From positions 1-32,471 of the forward strand of contig CBDUTO010000041.1 in assembly GCA_965370315.1 (NCBI GenBank): a stretch of DNA of 32,471 nucleotides, given 5' to 3'. The DNA is from 1-14-2-50-31-20 sp965370315 (GTDB lineage Bacteria; Bacteroidota; Ignavibacteria; Ignavibacteriales; Melioribacteraceae). The notes beneath the pieces are model-generated. The model had not been told where the DNA came from and ran no database searches. It saw nothing but the letters and a program-made list of their open reading frames with translations. The position numbers and the translations under genes were made by a program. Shown one piece after another: positions 25,787-32,471 of the stretch; the stretch's first letter is position 1, and each line of letters begins with the position of its first letter.

Positions 25787-25984
25787 TTTTCTTATAATTG
25801 CGAAATTCTTCATAATTAAAAAGATTTCTCACCCGACAAAAACTGTCAGAGTTTGAAAAACCAACATTATCTTAAGATGAGAACTATTTTATTTTGAATC
25901 TTTTTTATTTGTATTGAATCTAAATAAACAGTAATTTTAAATCAGAAAAATAAATCTGTTTAAGAAAAAGTTAAGGAATATATA
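25787..25984. other. Leader region of the DUF438 operon
   Basis: This is the gene-free remainder of the 404-base divergent gap. It holds a possible relic of a TGTCATTTCGA-type repeat at about 25800-25832 (GCGAAATTCTT with AAGATTTCTC), a 10-base palindrome ATCTTAAGAT at 25869-25878 that could be a regulator site, and an AAGGAA ribosome binding site before the ATG at 25985. No clear promoter was found. Confidence 0.35.
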
Positions 25985-27217
25985 ATGAGTGAATTTATAA
26001 ATAATAGTCGTAATAGAGTTGACCAATTAAAAAAGTTAATTCTTGGATTGCACGATGGTGATACTGCCGAGGAGACGCAAGCAAAATTAGTTGAAATGAT
26101 GGGTAGCGTTCCATACAGCGAGGTTGTTCAAGCAGAAGAAGAGTTGATTGAGGAAGGGCTTGACCGTGAAGAAGTTCTGAAGCTTTGCGACCTACACTCT
26201 GATGCACTAGGAGATGCAATAGATACATCGATGGCAAAAGATATACCAGAGGGGCATCCAATAGATGTTCTAAAAAAAGAGAATGCAGCACTTAAATTAC
26301 AAACTGAAAAAATTAAGCATTTCCAAAGTGGAATTACTGAAGGTGAAAAAAGTGCAAGCGATAGAAAAAACATAATTGCAATCCACACACTTTTTAATGA
26401 GCTAATGGATGTTGAAAAACATTATCTGAAATTAGAAAATCTATTATTCCCATATCTTGAAAAGTATGAAATAACCGGACCACCAATGGTGATGTGGGGT
26501 AAGCATGATGAAACACGTGCATTTATGAAATCATCTCTTCAACTTCTAAATGAAAATCCAAATGCAGCCAACGAAGAGATGGATGGATTTTATGAGCTGA
26601 TTTTTAATCCAACATTAAAAGCAATTGTTGATATGATTCACAAAGAGGAAGAGATACTTTTTCCAATGAGTATGGATACACTTACTGACATTGATTGGTA
26701 TCAAATTCAACAACAAAGTGAAGAGATTGGCTATTGTTTATACTATCCAGAAGTTGAATGGAAACCAGAACTAGATGAAGAAGATTTAGGAGATACGAAA
26801 AGTGACGGACGAGTAAAACTATCTACAGGCTCTTTTGCTCCTGAAGAACTTGAAGGATTCTTAAATTCACTTCCTGTTGACTTCACTTTTGTTGATAAAG
26901 ATGATAAAGTAAAATATTTTTCTGATGGACCAGAGAGAGTCTTTCCACGTAGCAAAGCTATTATTGGACGACTTGTGCAATACTGCCACCCTCCTTCAAG
27001 CGTACATATTGTTGACCAAATTTTGGAGGATTTCAAATCGGGCAAGCAGAGCAAGGCAAAATTCTGGATTCCAATGGGAGATAAATTTGTACACATAGCA
27101 TACTTTGCTGTTAAAGATAAAAATGGTGATTATCTAGGAACTGTAGAAATGAGCCATGATATTGCTGAGTACAGAAACTTAGAAGGCGAAAGAAGAATAT
27201 TAAATTACGAGGATTAA
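25985..27217 (+). CDS. DUF438 - hemerythrin - PAS domain protein
   Basis: A 410-residue cytoplasmic protein with three modules. Residues about 1-85 match DUF438 (RVDQLKKLILGLHDGDTAEETQAKL, CDLHSDALG). Residues about 130-260 are a hemerythrin-like helical bundle: HTLFNELMDVEKHYLKLENLLFPYL, WGKHDETRAF and HKEEEILFPM supply His and Glu ligands for a di-iron site. Residues about 285-405 are a PAS-like domain (SLPVDFTFVDKDDKVKYFSDGPERVFPRSKAIIGR, CHPPSSVHIVDQIL, GTVEMSHDIAEYR). Proteins of this layout occur in anaerobes and are thought to sense or handle oxygen, nitric oxide or redox state, but the function is not established. It is followed after one base by the DUF1858 gene. Confidence 0.92.
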   Translation: MSEFINNSRNRVDQLKKLILGLHDGDTAEETQAKLVEMMGSVPYSEVVQAEEELIEEGLDREEVLKLCDLHSDALGDAIDTSMAKDIPEGHPIDVLKKENAALKLQTEKIKHFQSGITEGEKSASDRKNIIAIHTLFNELMDVEKHYLKLENLLFPYLEKYEITGPPMVMWGKHDETRAFMKSSLQLLNENPNAANEEMDGFYELIFNPTLKAIVDMIHKEEEILFPMSMDTLTDIDWYQIQQQSEEIGYCLYYPEVEWKPELDEEDLGDTKSDGRVKLSTGSFAPEELEGFLNSLPVDFTFVDKDDKVKYFSDGPERVFPRSKAIIGRLVQYCHPPSSVHIVDQILEDFKSGKQSKAKFWIPMGDKFVHIAYFAVKDKNGDYLGTVEMSHDIAEYRNLEGERRILNYED

Positions 27218-27218
27218 A

Positions 27219-27755
27219 ATGAGTGATGTAAAAGAAATTATAAAAAAAGAAATAACACCACAAACAATGGTTGGCGATCTGCTCGAGAACTATCCGGAAC
27301 TTGAGGATAAGTTAATTGAAATATCACCAATATTTAAAAAACTAAAAAATCCAATTTTACGAAAAACTGTTGCAAAGGTTGCTACACTTAAACAAGCTGC
27401 CACAATAGGAAATGTGCAAATTGGGGACTTGATAAACCAACTACGTTCTGCTGTTGGACAAAATGAAATTAAACTTGATGCAGAAAAGAGCGTACTAAAA
27501 ACAAAACCAGATTGGGCAAAAAAGGAAAATGTAAAAATTGAATATGATGCTCAAATTGATTTAGAGAATGGAATTCATCCAGCAGGTAAAGTAACAAAAG
27601 AGATTCACGATATTTCTGGTGATGAACTATATTTGCTTTCAACTCCATTTGTACCAGCACCACTAATACATATGGTTGAAGAGAAAGGTTATGAGGTTTA
27701 TACAGAAGATTTGGGCGACCAATTGTTTGAGACCTATATTAAGAGAAAAGGGTAA
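27219..27755 (+). CDS. DUF1858 and DUF2249-like two-domain protein
   Basis: The 178-residue protein has an N-terminal DUF1858 segment (about 10-75, ITPQTMVGDLLENYPELEDKLIEISPIFKKLKNP) and a C-terminal region (about 95-176) resembling the small DUF2249/TusA-like fold, with LLSTPFVPAPLIHMVEEKGYEVYTEDL. DUF1858 and DUF2249 domains are often found with DUF438 and hemerythrin proteins in predicted NO or oxygen stress modules, which is the case here. No Cys pair is present, so direct metal or sulfur chemistry is not evident. A GAGGA ribosome binding site lies within the end of the preceding gene. Role inferred from neighbours only. Confidence 0.82.
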   Translation: MSDVKEIIKKEITPQTMVGDLLENYPELEDKLIEISPIFKKLKNPILRKTVAKVATLKQAATIGNVQIGDLINQLRSAVGQNEIKLDAEKSVLKTKPDWAKKENVKIEYDAQIDLENGIHPAGKVTKEIHDISGDELYLLSTPFVPAPLIHMVEEKGYEVYTEDLGDQLFETYIKRKG

Positions 27756-27773
27756 TTACTAATTTGTACATTT

Positions 27774-27855
27774 GTCATTGCGAGGAGTCCATTTTTTGGA
27801 CGACGTGGCAATCTTCTACAGATTGCTTCTCCCGATGAATCGGGATCGCAATGAC
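27774..27855. repeat. Palindromic intergenic repeat, GTCATTGCGA family
   Basis: Terminal inverted repeats GTCATTGCGA (27774-27783) and TCGCAATGAC (27846-27855), internal hairpin CCCGATGAATCGGG and the core GGACGACGTGGCAATCT. It is a close relative, in the same orientation, of the copy at 25698. Confidence 0.9.
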
Positions 27856-27901
27856 TAGTGTTTTCTAGTATGAATGATAGAAGAGTTTGTATATTTAGGC
27901 A

Positions 27902-27993
27902 TGTCATATAGAAATGCGGTGCATTGAGCTTGTCTTTAGCAATTGAGAAATCTTATATAATTTACAAGATTTCTCTCTCCGTTCGAAATGACA
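27902..27993. repeat. Palindromic intergenic repeat, TGTCATTTCGA family, diverged
   Basis: The left end TGTCATATAGAAATG has drifted while the right end TCGAAATGACA (27983-27993) is exact. The inner arms GAGAAATCT (27945-27953) and AGATTTCTC (27967-27975) pair perfectly. It is 46 bases after the previous repeat and 24 bases before the hemerythrin start. Confidence 0.75.
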
Positions 27994-28017
27994 ATTTATA
28001 TTTTTAGAGAGAAACTT

Positions 28018-28473
28018 ATGAAACGACACAAAACAATAATTCCACTTTCACATGATCACCATCAAGTATTAAAAATTGCACAAGCAATAAAAAAGAATTT
28101 CCTCAAAACTGAATTGGGGATGAGTTCTATTGATAATAAAATTAAGCGTGTAATCCATGTGTATAATACTGAATTAATTCCGCACTTTAATCATGAAGAG
28201 AATATTCTATTTCCTTTGGCAATGGGGAAAGATGCTGAGTTGGATTTATTGATTGCTGAAATAGTTGAAGAACATGACAAAATTGGAGAACTCGTTTCAA
28301 AACTTGAAGAAGGAAACCAAGAACAGAATTTAGATGACTTAGGGTTTCTACTGGAATCACATATTCGCAAAGAGGAACGTGTAGTTTTTTCCAAAATTGA
28401 AGAGATACTTGGTGACGAACTAAATATTATCGAAGGTCAAATAATTGCAATATCAGATAGCTGTGGAATTTAA
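28018..28473 (+). CDS. Hemerythrin domain protein
   Basis: The 151-residue protein is a single four-helix hemerythrin-like bundle: LSHDHHQVLKIA in helix 1, HFNHEENILFPL in helix 2, EIVEEHDKIGEL in helix 3 and ESHIRKEERVVFSKIEE in helix 4. These supply the His and Glu ligands for a di-iron centre. The ATG at 28018 has an AGAGAG ribosome binding site. An earlier in-frame ATG at 27988 lies inside the end of a palindromic repeat and is unlikely. With the two genes upstream it makes a small cluster of likely oxygen- or NO-responsive proteins, though a 262-base gap with two repeats separates it from them. Exact substrate unknown. Confidence 0.92.
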   Translation: MKRHKTIIPLSHDHHQVLKIAQAIKKNFLKTELGMSSIDNKIKRVIHVYNTELIPHFNHEENILFPLAMGKDAELDLLIAEIVEEHDKIGELVSKLEEGNQEQNLDDLGFLLESHIRKEERVVFSKIEEILGDELNIIEGQIIAISDSCGI

Positions 28474-28516
28474 AATTAAAAGCGAAATTTAATCCATGTT
28501 GTTTTAATGAAACTAA

Positions 28517-28544
28517 TTTCCCAATTTTAATCTAAATTGGGAAA
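28517..28544. terminator. Hairpin downstream of the hemerythrin gene
   Basis: TTTCCCAATTT (28517-28527) and AAATTGGGAAA (28534-28544) form a perfect 11-base-pair stem with a 6-base loop, 44 bases after the hemerythrin stop. Position fits a transcription terminator between this gene and the next operon, but no T tract follows. Confidence 0.6.
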
Positions 28545-28598
28545 AACACAAATTCACGATCGTTAGCATGCGATTTTTTTTATTGTCATTTTTTTTAT

Positions 28599-28610
28599 GT
28601 ATCTTTGCAT
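28599..28610 (+). promoter_or_regulatory. Probable -7 promoter element of the nucleotidyltransferase operon
   Basis: GTATCTTTGCAT matches the TAnnTTTGC -7 element of Bacteroidota promoters and follows a T-rich stretch that could serve as the -33 region. The same 12 bases recur at 32452 past the end of this operon. The 5' leader would be about 140 bases long. Confidence 0.55.
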
Positions 28611-28751
28611 TCTAATTATATATCTATTCGTACCACCCTCATAGACCAATACCTATATAATTTACGTAGTAAAAAACAGCGATAAGCTAAATAATACAAT
28701 ATAGTCTATCCTTATATCTACTTTAAAAAACACACCATATCAGGAGTAAAG

Positions 28752-29621
28752 ATGAAATTTAACAATGTCTTTGATAGCGAGCGTATAACAACAGCATTAC
28801 TTCTTGCTGCTGGTACAGGAAGCCGTCTCTATCCGTTAACCAAAGATTCACCCAAATGCATGACCTTGGTTAGTGGAAAATCTATTCTTGAACGAATGGT
28901 CATTGGTTTAAAACAAAAAGGGTTTAAGCGACTTGTTATTGTAACAGGGCATCAAGAAAAATATATACGTGAATTTCTTGGAACTAATTATGCTGGAATG
29001 GTTATCGAATATGTTTTTAGTTCACTTTATAAAACCACTAATAATATCTATTCTCTTTGGATGGCAAGTAAAATTATTAATGAGCCTTTTGTGTTGTTTG
29101 AAAGTGATCTTGTTTTTGACGAATCTCTTTTAGATGCTATGTGTTATCCTGAAAAAATGGCTGTTGCACGAATGCAACCTTGGATGAATGGCACAACCGT
29201 TACACTAGATAAAACCCATTTTATTAAGAGATTCCAAAAGGGAACTACCGAAGTTTATGATGATATTAGATATAAAACAGTTAATATATATAGTTTCTCA
29301 CTATCTTCATGGCATGCTATTGTAGAAAGACTTGATAAGTATATTTCGGCAGGTCGTGTAAATAATTATTATGAAACCGTTTTTACAGAAATGGTGGCAG
29401 ATGGAAGTCTATATTTTCAAGCTGTTTCTTTTGATAATAAACCTTGGTACGAGATAGATACTATTGCGGATCTTGCAGAAGCTGAAAAATTATTTCCTGC
29501 AGAGATTTATCAAGCGGCTATTTCTAATAACATTATTTCACAGAACTACGAAATGTCAGCTCAGTTTTTGCAAAAAAATAAAAGTATTGGAAACAGAAAA
29601 ATTGCTGCCCAGTTTTCTTAA
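28752..29621 (+). CDS. LicC-like CTP-dependent nucleotidyltransferase
   Basis: The 289-residue protein is a sugar-phosphate nucleotidyltransferase fold enzyme: LLLAAGTGSRLYPLTKDSPK at residues 16-35 binds the nucleotide, TNNIYSLW near residue 96 is typical of the LicC/PntC group that uses phosphocholine or aminophosphonates, and FESDLVFDES carries the metal-binding Asp. Residues about 180-245 (NNYYETVF, KPWYEIDTIADLAEAEKLF) complete the domain. It should make a CDP-linked (or other NDP-linked) small alcohol. In several bacteria this domain is fused to a PLP aminotransferase; here that enzyme is the next gene. An AGGAG site precedes the ATG. Substrate identity, choline phosphate, ethanolamine phosphate or 2-aminoethylphosphonate, is not fixed by the sequence. 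Confidence 0.85.
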   Translation: MKFNNVFDSERITTALLLAAGTGSRLYPLTKDSPKCMTLVSGKSILERMVIGLKQKGFKRLVIVTGHQEKYIREFLGTNYAGMVIEYVFSSLYKTTNNIYSLWMASKIINEPFVLFESDLVFDESLLDAMCYPEKMAVARMQPWMNGTTVTLDKTHFIKRFQKGTTEVYDDIRYKTVNIYSFSLSSWHAIVERLDKYISAGRVNNYYETVFTEMVADGSLYFQAVSFDNKPWYEIDTIADLAEAEKLFPAEIYQAAISNNIISQNYEMSAQFLQKNKSIGNRKIAAQFS

Positions 29622-29717
29622 TTATACCCATTCCCTTTATCCCAGTTAATTAAATAAAGAATACTGTTTGTTAGATTAAAATTTTAGAAATATAATATCA
29701 CAAATAAAATAATACAT

Positions 29718-30830
29718 ATGGCACAATTTAATTATAAGACTCAAACTGAAAAATATGAATTTATATCTACACAACATGGTGGTTATTATCGCCATAATTT
29801 TATAGATCATGCTTATTTATATAATTTATATTTTCCGCCAAAAGCAATTTTTGCAACACTTAAAGAGAAAATTCGCGATATTGTTTTAAATTACCCCATG
29901 GCACAAAATGCACTTGCCGAACTTGTTGGGAATATTATAAATCAACCTACCGAAAGAATTGTTGTTGGAAATGGTGCTGCTGAAATCATAAAAATATTGT
30001 CGGGGCATTTAGCAAAAAAAATAATCGTTCCAGTTCCTTCTTTCAATGAATATGTTAATGCTGCACCCGAAGGTCATGTGGTTGAATTTCCTCTTGAATT
30101 TCCCTCCTTTCAGTTAGATGTAGATAAATTTGCTGACGAAGCAATAAAAGTTGGGGCAGATATAGCAGTTGTGGTAACACCCAATAATCCTACATCTATG
30201 TTAGTACCCAAGGCTGATCTAATCCGTCTTGCACAAAAACTGGAGAAACATGACTGCATGGTTATCATTGATGAATCATTCTTGGATTTTGCCGAAGATA
30301 ATGAGAACATAAGTCTGGAACAGGAAATTGCGAATTACCCTAATATGGTAATTCTTAAAAGTATGAGTAAAGCTTATGGCATTTGTGGTCTTAGAATTGG
30401 TTATATGTTAACTGCAAATTCGGTTTTTGCTGATGCTGTACGAAATGGGATTCATATTTGGAATATCAATGGATTTGCCGAAGAATTTTTACGCATATTA
30501 CCTGCATACAAACAAGAATTTATTGATAGTTGTAAAAAAGTTAAAATAGACAGAGATAATTTTTATAAAAAACTTTCTGCTATTCCTAACATGACCGTTT
30601 TTAAACCAGATGCAAATTTTATTTTTTGCCGTTTACCCGATAATGCATTAAGTGGACCTGAAGTAACAAAACGATTATTTGTAAAGCATAACATATATAT
30701 TAAAGATAGCCAAGGGAAAACGCAACCAGAAGCTGATCGTTATATTAGAATAGCCAGCCGCACCGAGAAAGAAAATTGTAAATTAGTTGATGCATTGATA
30801 GATGTAATGTTTTTGAAAAATGGAATATAA
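29718..30830 (+). CDS. PLP-dependent aminotransferase/decarboxylase, HisC/CobD-like
   Basis: The 370-residue fold type I enzyme has VVGNGAAEIIKIL, the TPNNPTSMLV block, VIIDESFLDFAED and the PLP lysine Lys218 in MSKAYGICGLRIGY, and the substrate carboxylate Arg in YIRIASRT near the C-terminus. Relatives include histidinol-phosphate aminotransferases and CobD, which decarboxylates threonine phosphate. No histidine gene is nearby. Between a LicC-like enzyme and a CDP-alcohol transferase it could either aminate an aldehyde to supply an amino alcohol, or decarboxylate phosphoserine or phosphothreonine to give ethanolamine or aminopropanol phosphate, ready for cytidylylation. Both are inferences. 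It starts 96 bases after the nucleotidyltransferase and abuts the next gene with no gap. Confidence 0.85.
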   Translation: MAQFNYKTQTEKYEFISTQHGGYYRHNFIDHAYLYNLYFPPKAIFATLKEKIRDIVLNYPMAQNALAELVGNIINQPTERIVVGNGAAEIIKILSGHLAKKIIVPVPSFNEYVNAAPEGHVVEFPLEFPSFQLDVDKFADEAIKVGADIAVVVTPNNPTSMLVPKADLIRLAQKLEKHDCMVIIDESFLDFAEDNENISLEQEIANYPNMVILKSMSKAYGICGLRIGYMLTANSVFADAVRNGIHIWNINGFAEEFLRILPAYKQEFIDSCKKVKIDRDNFYKKLSAIPNMTVFKPDANFIFCRLPDNALSGPEVTKRLFVKHNIYIKDSQGKTQPEADRYIRIASRTEKENCKLVDALIDVMFLKNGI

Positions 30831-31469
30831 ATGAAAAACTTACATAAAGTTAGCATGATTAGCTTTGCCAAAGATCTTCCAAATATTTGTTCTTTGCTTG
30901 GGCTTTTATCTGCAATGTTTGGTATATATTTTGCGGTTGAGGGAAAATTTCTTGCGTCAATAATTGCTGTTTTATGGGCTGTTGTATTTGATTGGTACGA
31001 TGGAATTATAGCTCGTAAAATGAAAGGAAGAACAAAAGAACAAGGAATTTTTGGGGCACAACTAGATTCAATGATAGATATTGTAAGTTTTGGTGTTTTT
31101 CCGGCAGTACTTCTTTTAAGTTATGGAAATTACAATGTTTGGTTTATGCCAGGTGCATTTATTATTGTTGCCGCCATTGCTATCCGATTGAGTTATTTTA
31201 ATATTTATGGTCTTATTGATAGCAAAACATATATGGGATTGGCAGTTGATAATAATGTACTAATTTTAGCTTTTCTATTTTTATTTGAAAGCTTTTTTAG
31301 TCATACCGTTTTTTCAATTTTACTATATACATTATTGATGATTCTATCCGCTCTAAATTTAGCTTCAATACGAACACATAAATTTGGAGCAAAATGGGTT
31401 TATGCACTTCTTCTCTATGTAGTTGTACTAACAACTTTATTTGGATCAATATTGTGGAGTAGAGTTTAA
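30831..31469 (+). CDS. CDP-alcohol phosphatidyltransferase family membrane enzyme
   Basis: The 212-residue protein has about six hydrophobic helices (for example IFAVEG-flanking SLLGLLSAMFGIYFAV, VWFMPGAFIIVAAIAI, VYALLLYVVVLTTLF). The catalytic signature is present as Asp54, Asp57, Gly58, Ala61, Arg62, Gly75, Asp79 and Asp83. The stretch between AR and the GxxxD part is 12 residues, where the usual pattern has 8. These enzymes transfer a phosphoalcohol between CMP and a lipid in the cytoplasmic membrane. With a CDP-forming LicC-like enzyme two genes upstream, transfer from a CDP-amino alcohol to a diglyceride or other lipid is the likely reaction, whereas phosphatidylserine synthase is an alternative from sequence alone. 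The ATG follows the previous stop directly. Confidence 0.9.
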   Translation: MKNLHKVSMISFAKDLPNICSLLGLLSAMFGIYFAVEGKFLASIIAVLWAVVFDWYDGIIARKMKGRTKEQGIFGAQLDSMIDIVSFGVFPAVLLLSYGNYNVWFMPGAFIIVAAIAIRLSYFNIYGLIDSKTYMGLAVDNNVLILAFLFLFESFFSHTVFSILLYTLLMILSALNLASIRTHKFGAKWVYALLLYVVVLTTLFGSILWSRV

Positions 31470-31480
31470 ATAAAAATACT

Positions 31481-32422
31481 ATGACTAATTGTAAAACTTT
31501 CAGAGAATGTATTTCAAATGATGATAATGAATTAATAATATATGCAGCAGATAATTTTTCACAATTTCCACGACGAACTTCTTCTGTAACCTCAAAATGC
31601 GACAGAGCACTACCTGCAGCAACCTCTAATGATCTTGTTGTGTTAAGAGGTACATTAGATTATGAATATCACAACTGGCTCCGTTCTCTTAATCTTGGGT
31701 CAGATTTTGTTGTTGAGTATGGCAAAGATTCAGAAGGATTAACTCTTTCAGAACTTATAATTAATAATCCAGAACCTATTAAAAAAATCATCAACCAAAC
31801 AGGTAGAAAACCTCTTTATGTTCCATGGTTTTCAGGCAATATGGAAAACAAAGCTGCACATATTCTGGGAGCTGAGCTTTTTGGAGCATCTGAAGCAGAA
31901 ACGTTAAAATATAATGATAAGGCATCGTTTAAAATAATTTGTCAGCAATTAAACATACCAGTTGTTGAAGGTGTTTCATTTGAAATACAACCTCAAAACA
32001 GTAATAATTATTTAATGATGCAAGATATAATTAAGAATTATTTGTGTAGTTACGATACTGTTATAATGCGTGGTACCTTGGGTGAATCAGGTATGTCATT
32101 ATATAAAACCAATGGCAATGATATTAGTGAAATTTATCAGGAAATTTCAGATAGTGGTGAAAAAGTTATAATTATTGAACCATTTTTAGATGTTTCATCT
32201 TCTCCAAATGACCAATGGATAATTAGTAGAGATTGTAGTATCAATCATCTTGGTATACGCGAACAGATATGTAAGAGTGGACTAATACATACAGGTACTA
32301 TCAAAAAGGCACTAATTTCGGATGCAAATTTAAAATACATAAAAGAAATTTCTCTGAAATTGGTAAATAAAATGGCAAACACAGGCTATAAAGGTGTGGT
32401 TGGTATCGATTATATTATATAG
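31481..32422 (+). CDS. ATP-grasp-like ligase, apparently lacking its C-terminal metal-binding end
   Basis: The 313-residue protein has a pre-ATP-grasp N-terminal domain (VVLRGTLDYEYHNWLRSL, RKPLYVPWFSGNMENKAAHILGAELFGA), then ATP-grasp elements from about residue 145 (KYNDKASFKIICQQLNIPVVEG, VIMRGTLGESGMSLYK, VIIIEPFLDVSSSPNDQWII). It stops at GVVGIDYII. Typical ATP-grasp enzymes continue after the GIDYI strand with a segment ending in E-x-N that binds the catalytic magnesium; that part is missing and the 50 bases after the TAG do not supply it in any frame. Such ligases join an amino or carboxyl group to an acyl phosphate, so attachment of an amino acid to the head group made by the operon is conceivable. 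Truncation or a real divergence are both open. The start lies 11 bases after the CDP-alcohol gene. Confidence 0.75.
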   Translation: MTNCKTFRECISNDDNELIIYAADNFSQFPRRTSSVTSKCDRALPAATSNDLVVLRGTLDYEYHNWLRSLNLGSDFVVEYGKDSEGLTLSELIINNPEPIKKIINQTGRKPLYVPWFSGNMENKAAHILGAELFGASEAETLKYNDKASFKIICQQLNIPVVEGVSFEIQPQNSNNYLMMQDIIKNYLCSYDTVIMRGTLGESGMSLYKTNGNDISEIYQEISDSGEKVIIIEPFLDVSSSPNDQWIISRDCSINHLGIREQICKSGLIHTGTIKKALISDANLKYIKEISLKLVNKMANTGYKGVVGIDYII

Positions 32423-32451
32423 CTAAGTTCTAATTTACATTGTAATTTTTC

Positions 32452-32471
32452 GTATCTTTGCATCATGAAAA
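32452..32471 (+). promoter_or_regulatory. Probable -7 element and start of next gene at the window edge
   Basis: GTATCTTTGCAT at 32452-32463 is identical to the element at 28599. An ATG at 32465 follows, and may open the next gene, but only seven bases of it are visible, so this cannot be confirmed. Confidence 0.45.

Noticed and set aside
25800..25832. Additional full repeat copy in the DUF438 leader
   Set aside because: Only one imperfect inner arm pair is recognisable and both terminal repeats are absent, so it is mentioned only as a possible relic.
25698..27993. CRISPR-like array from repeated GTCATTGCGA units
   Set aside because: Copies are kilobases apart or in unlike pairs, are themselves palindromic and have no regular spacers or cas genes.
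28752..30830. Phosphonate (PntC-type) pathway as a firm assignment
   Set aside because: The LicC-like domain fits, but the PLP enzyme is HisC/CobD-like instead of the class V transaminase expected and no PEP mutase is visible, so it stays one of several options.
29718..30830. Histidinol-phosphate aminotransferase (hisC)
   Set aside because: Sequence is similar to that class, but no histidine gene is adjacent and the operon points to head-group synthesis.

Overview
The window is AT-rich DNA, probably from a member of the Bacteroidota/Ignavibacteria lineage. A large secreted protein ends in a type IX secretion sorting domain with an NFPNPFN-type motif. TAnnTTTG-like promoter elements, weak Shine-Dalgarno sites and paired DUF4252 proteins fit the same group. 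No rRNA, tRNA, IS element or CRISPR array was seen.

Region 1 (1-14937, all + strand) is a compact glycan-utilisation operon. It holds three GH130 genes (the first cut by the window edge), a GH2 beta-mannosidase, three secreted proteins with apparent six-hairpin (alpha/alpha) folds and no assignable specificity, a MalK/MsmX-type ABC ATPase and a GH32 fructosidase. The likely scheme is that exported enzymes trim a beta-mannoside-containing glycan outside the cytoplasm. An ABC importer, whose membrane parts are not in the window, would bring in short oligosaccharides. GH130 and GH2 enzymes would then split these by phosphorolysis or hydrolysis.

Region 2 (15000-23400) is core metabolism and housekeeping: sucC, purM, a TatD nuclease fused to a radical SAM domain, a PBP4-type D-Ala-D-Ala carboxypeptidase, prmA, a small lipoprotein-like gene, a MarR regulator and an EVE-domain protein. 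Region 3 (23380-25580, - strand) is an ECF sigma factor, a membrane anti-sigma-like protein and two exported DUF4252 proteins, preceded by a good match to an autoregulatory ECF promoter. Region 4 (25985-28473) groups three predicted di-iron or redox/NO-related proteins: DUF438-hemerythrin-PAS, DUF1858/DUF2249-like and a stand-alone hemerythrin.

Region 5 (28752-32422) is a four-gene operon: LicC-like nucleotidyltransferase, HisC/CobD-like PLP enzyme, CDP-alcohol phosphatidyltransferase and an ATP-grasp-like protein that stops before the expected metal-binding end. It looks like a pathway that makes a CDP-activated amino-alcohol (or aminophosphonate) head group and places it on a lipid or surface polymer. 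It is the best candidate here for an undescribed system.

At least six short palindromic elements (71-100 bp, ends of the TGTCATT...AATGACA type) sit in the intergenic spaces of regions 2-4. They are absent from the tightly packed regions 1 and 5.
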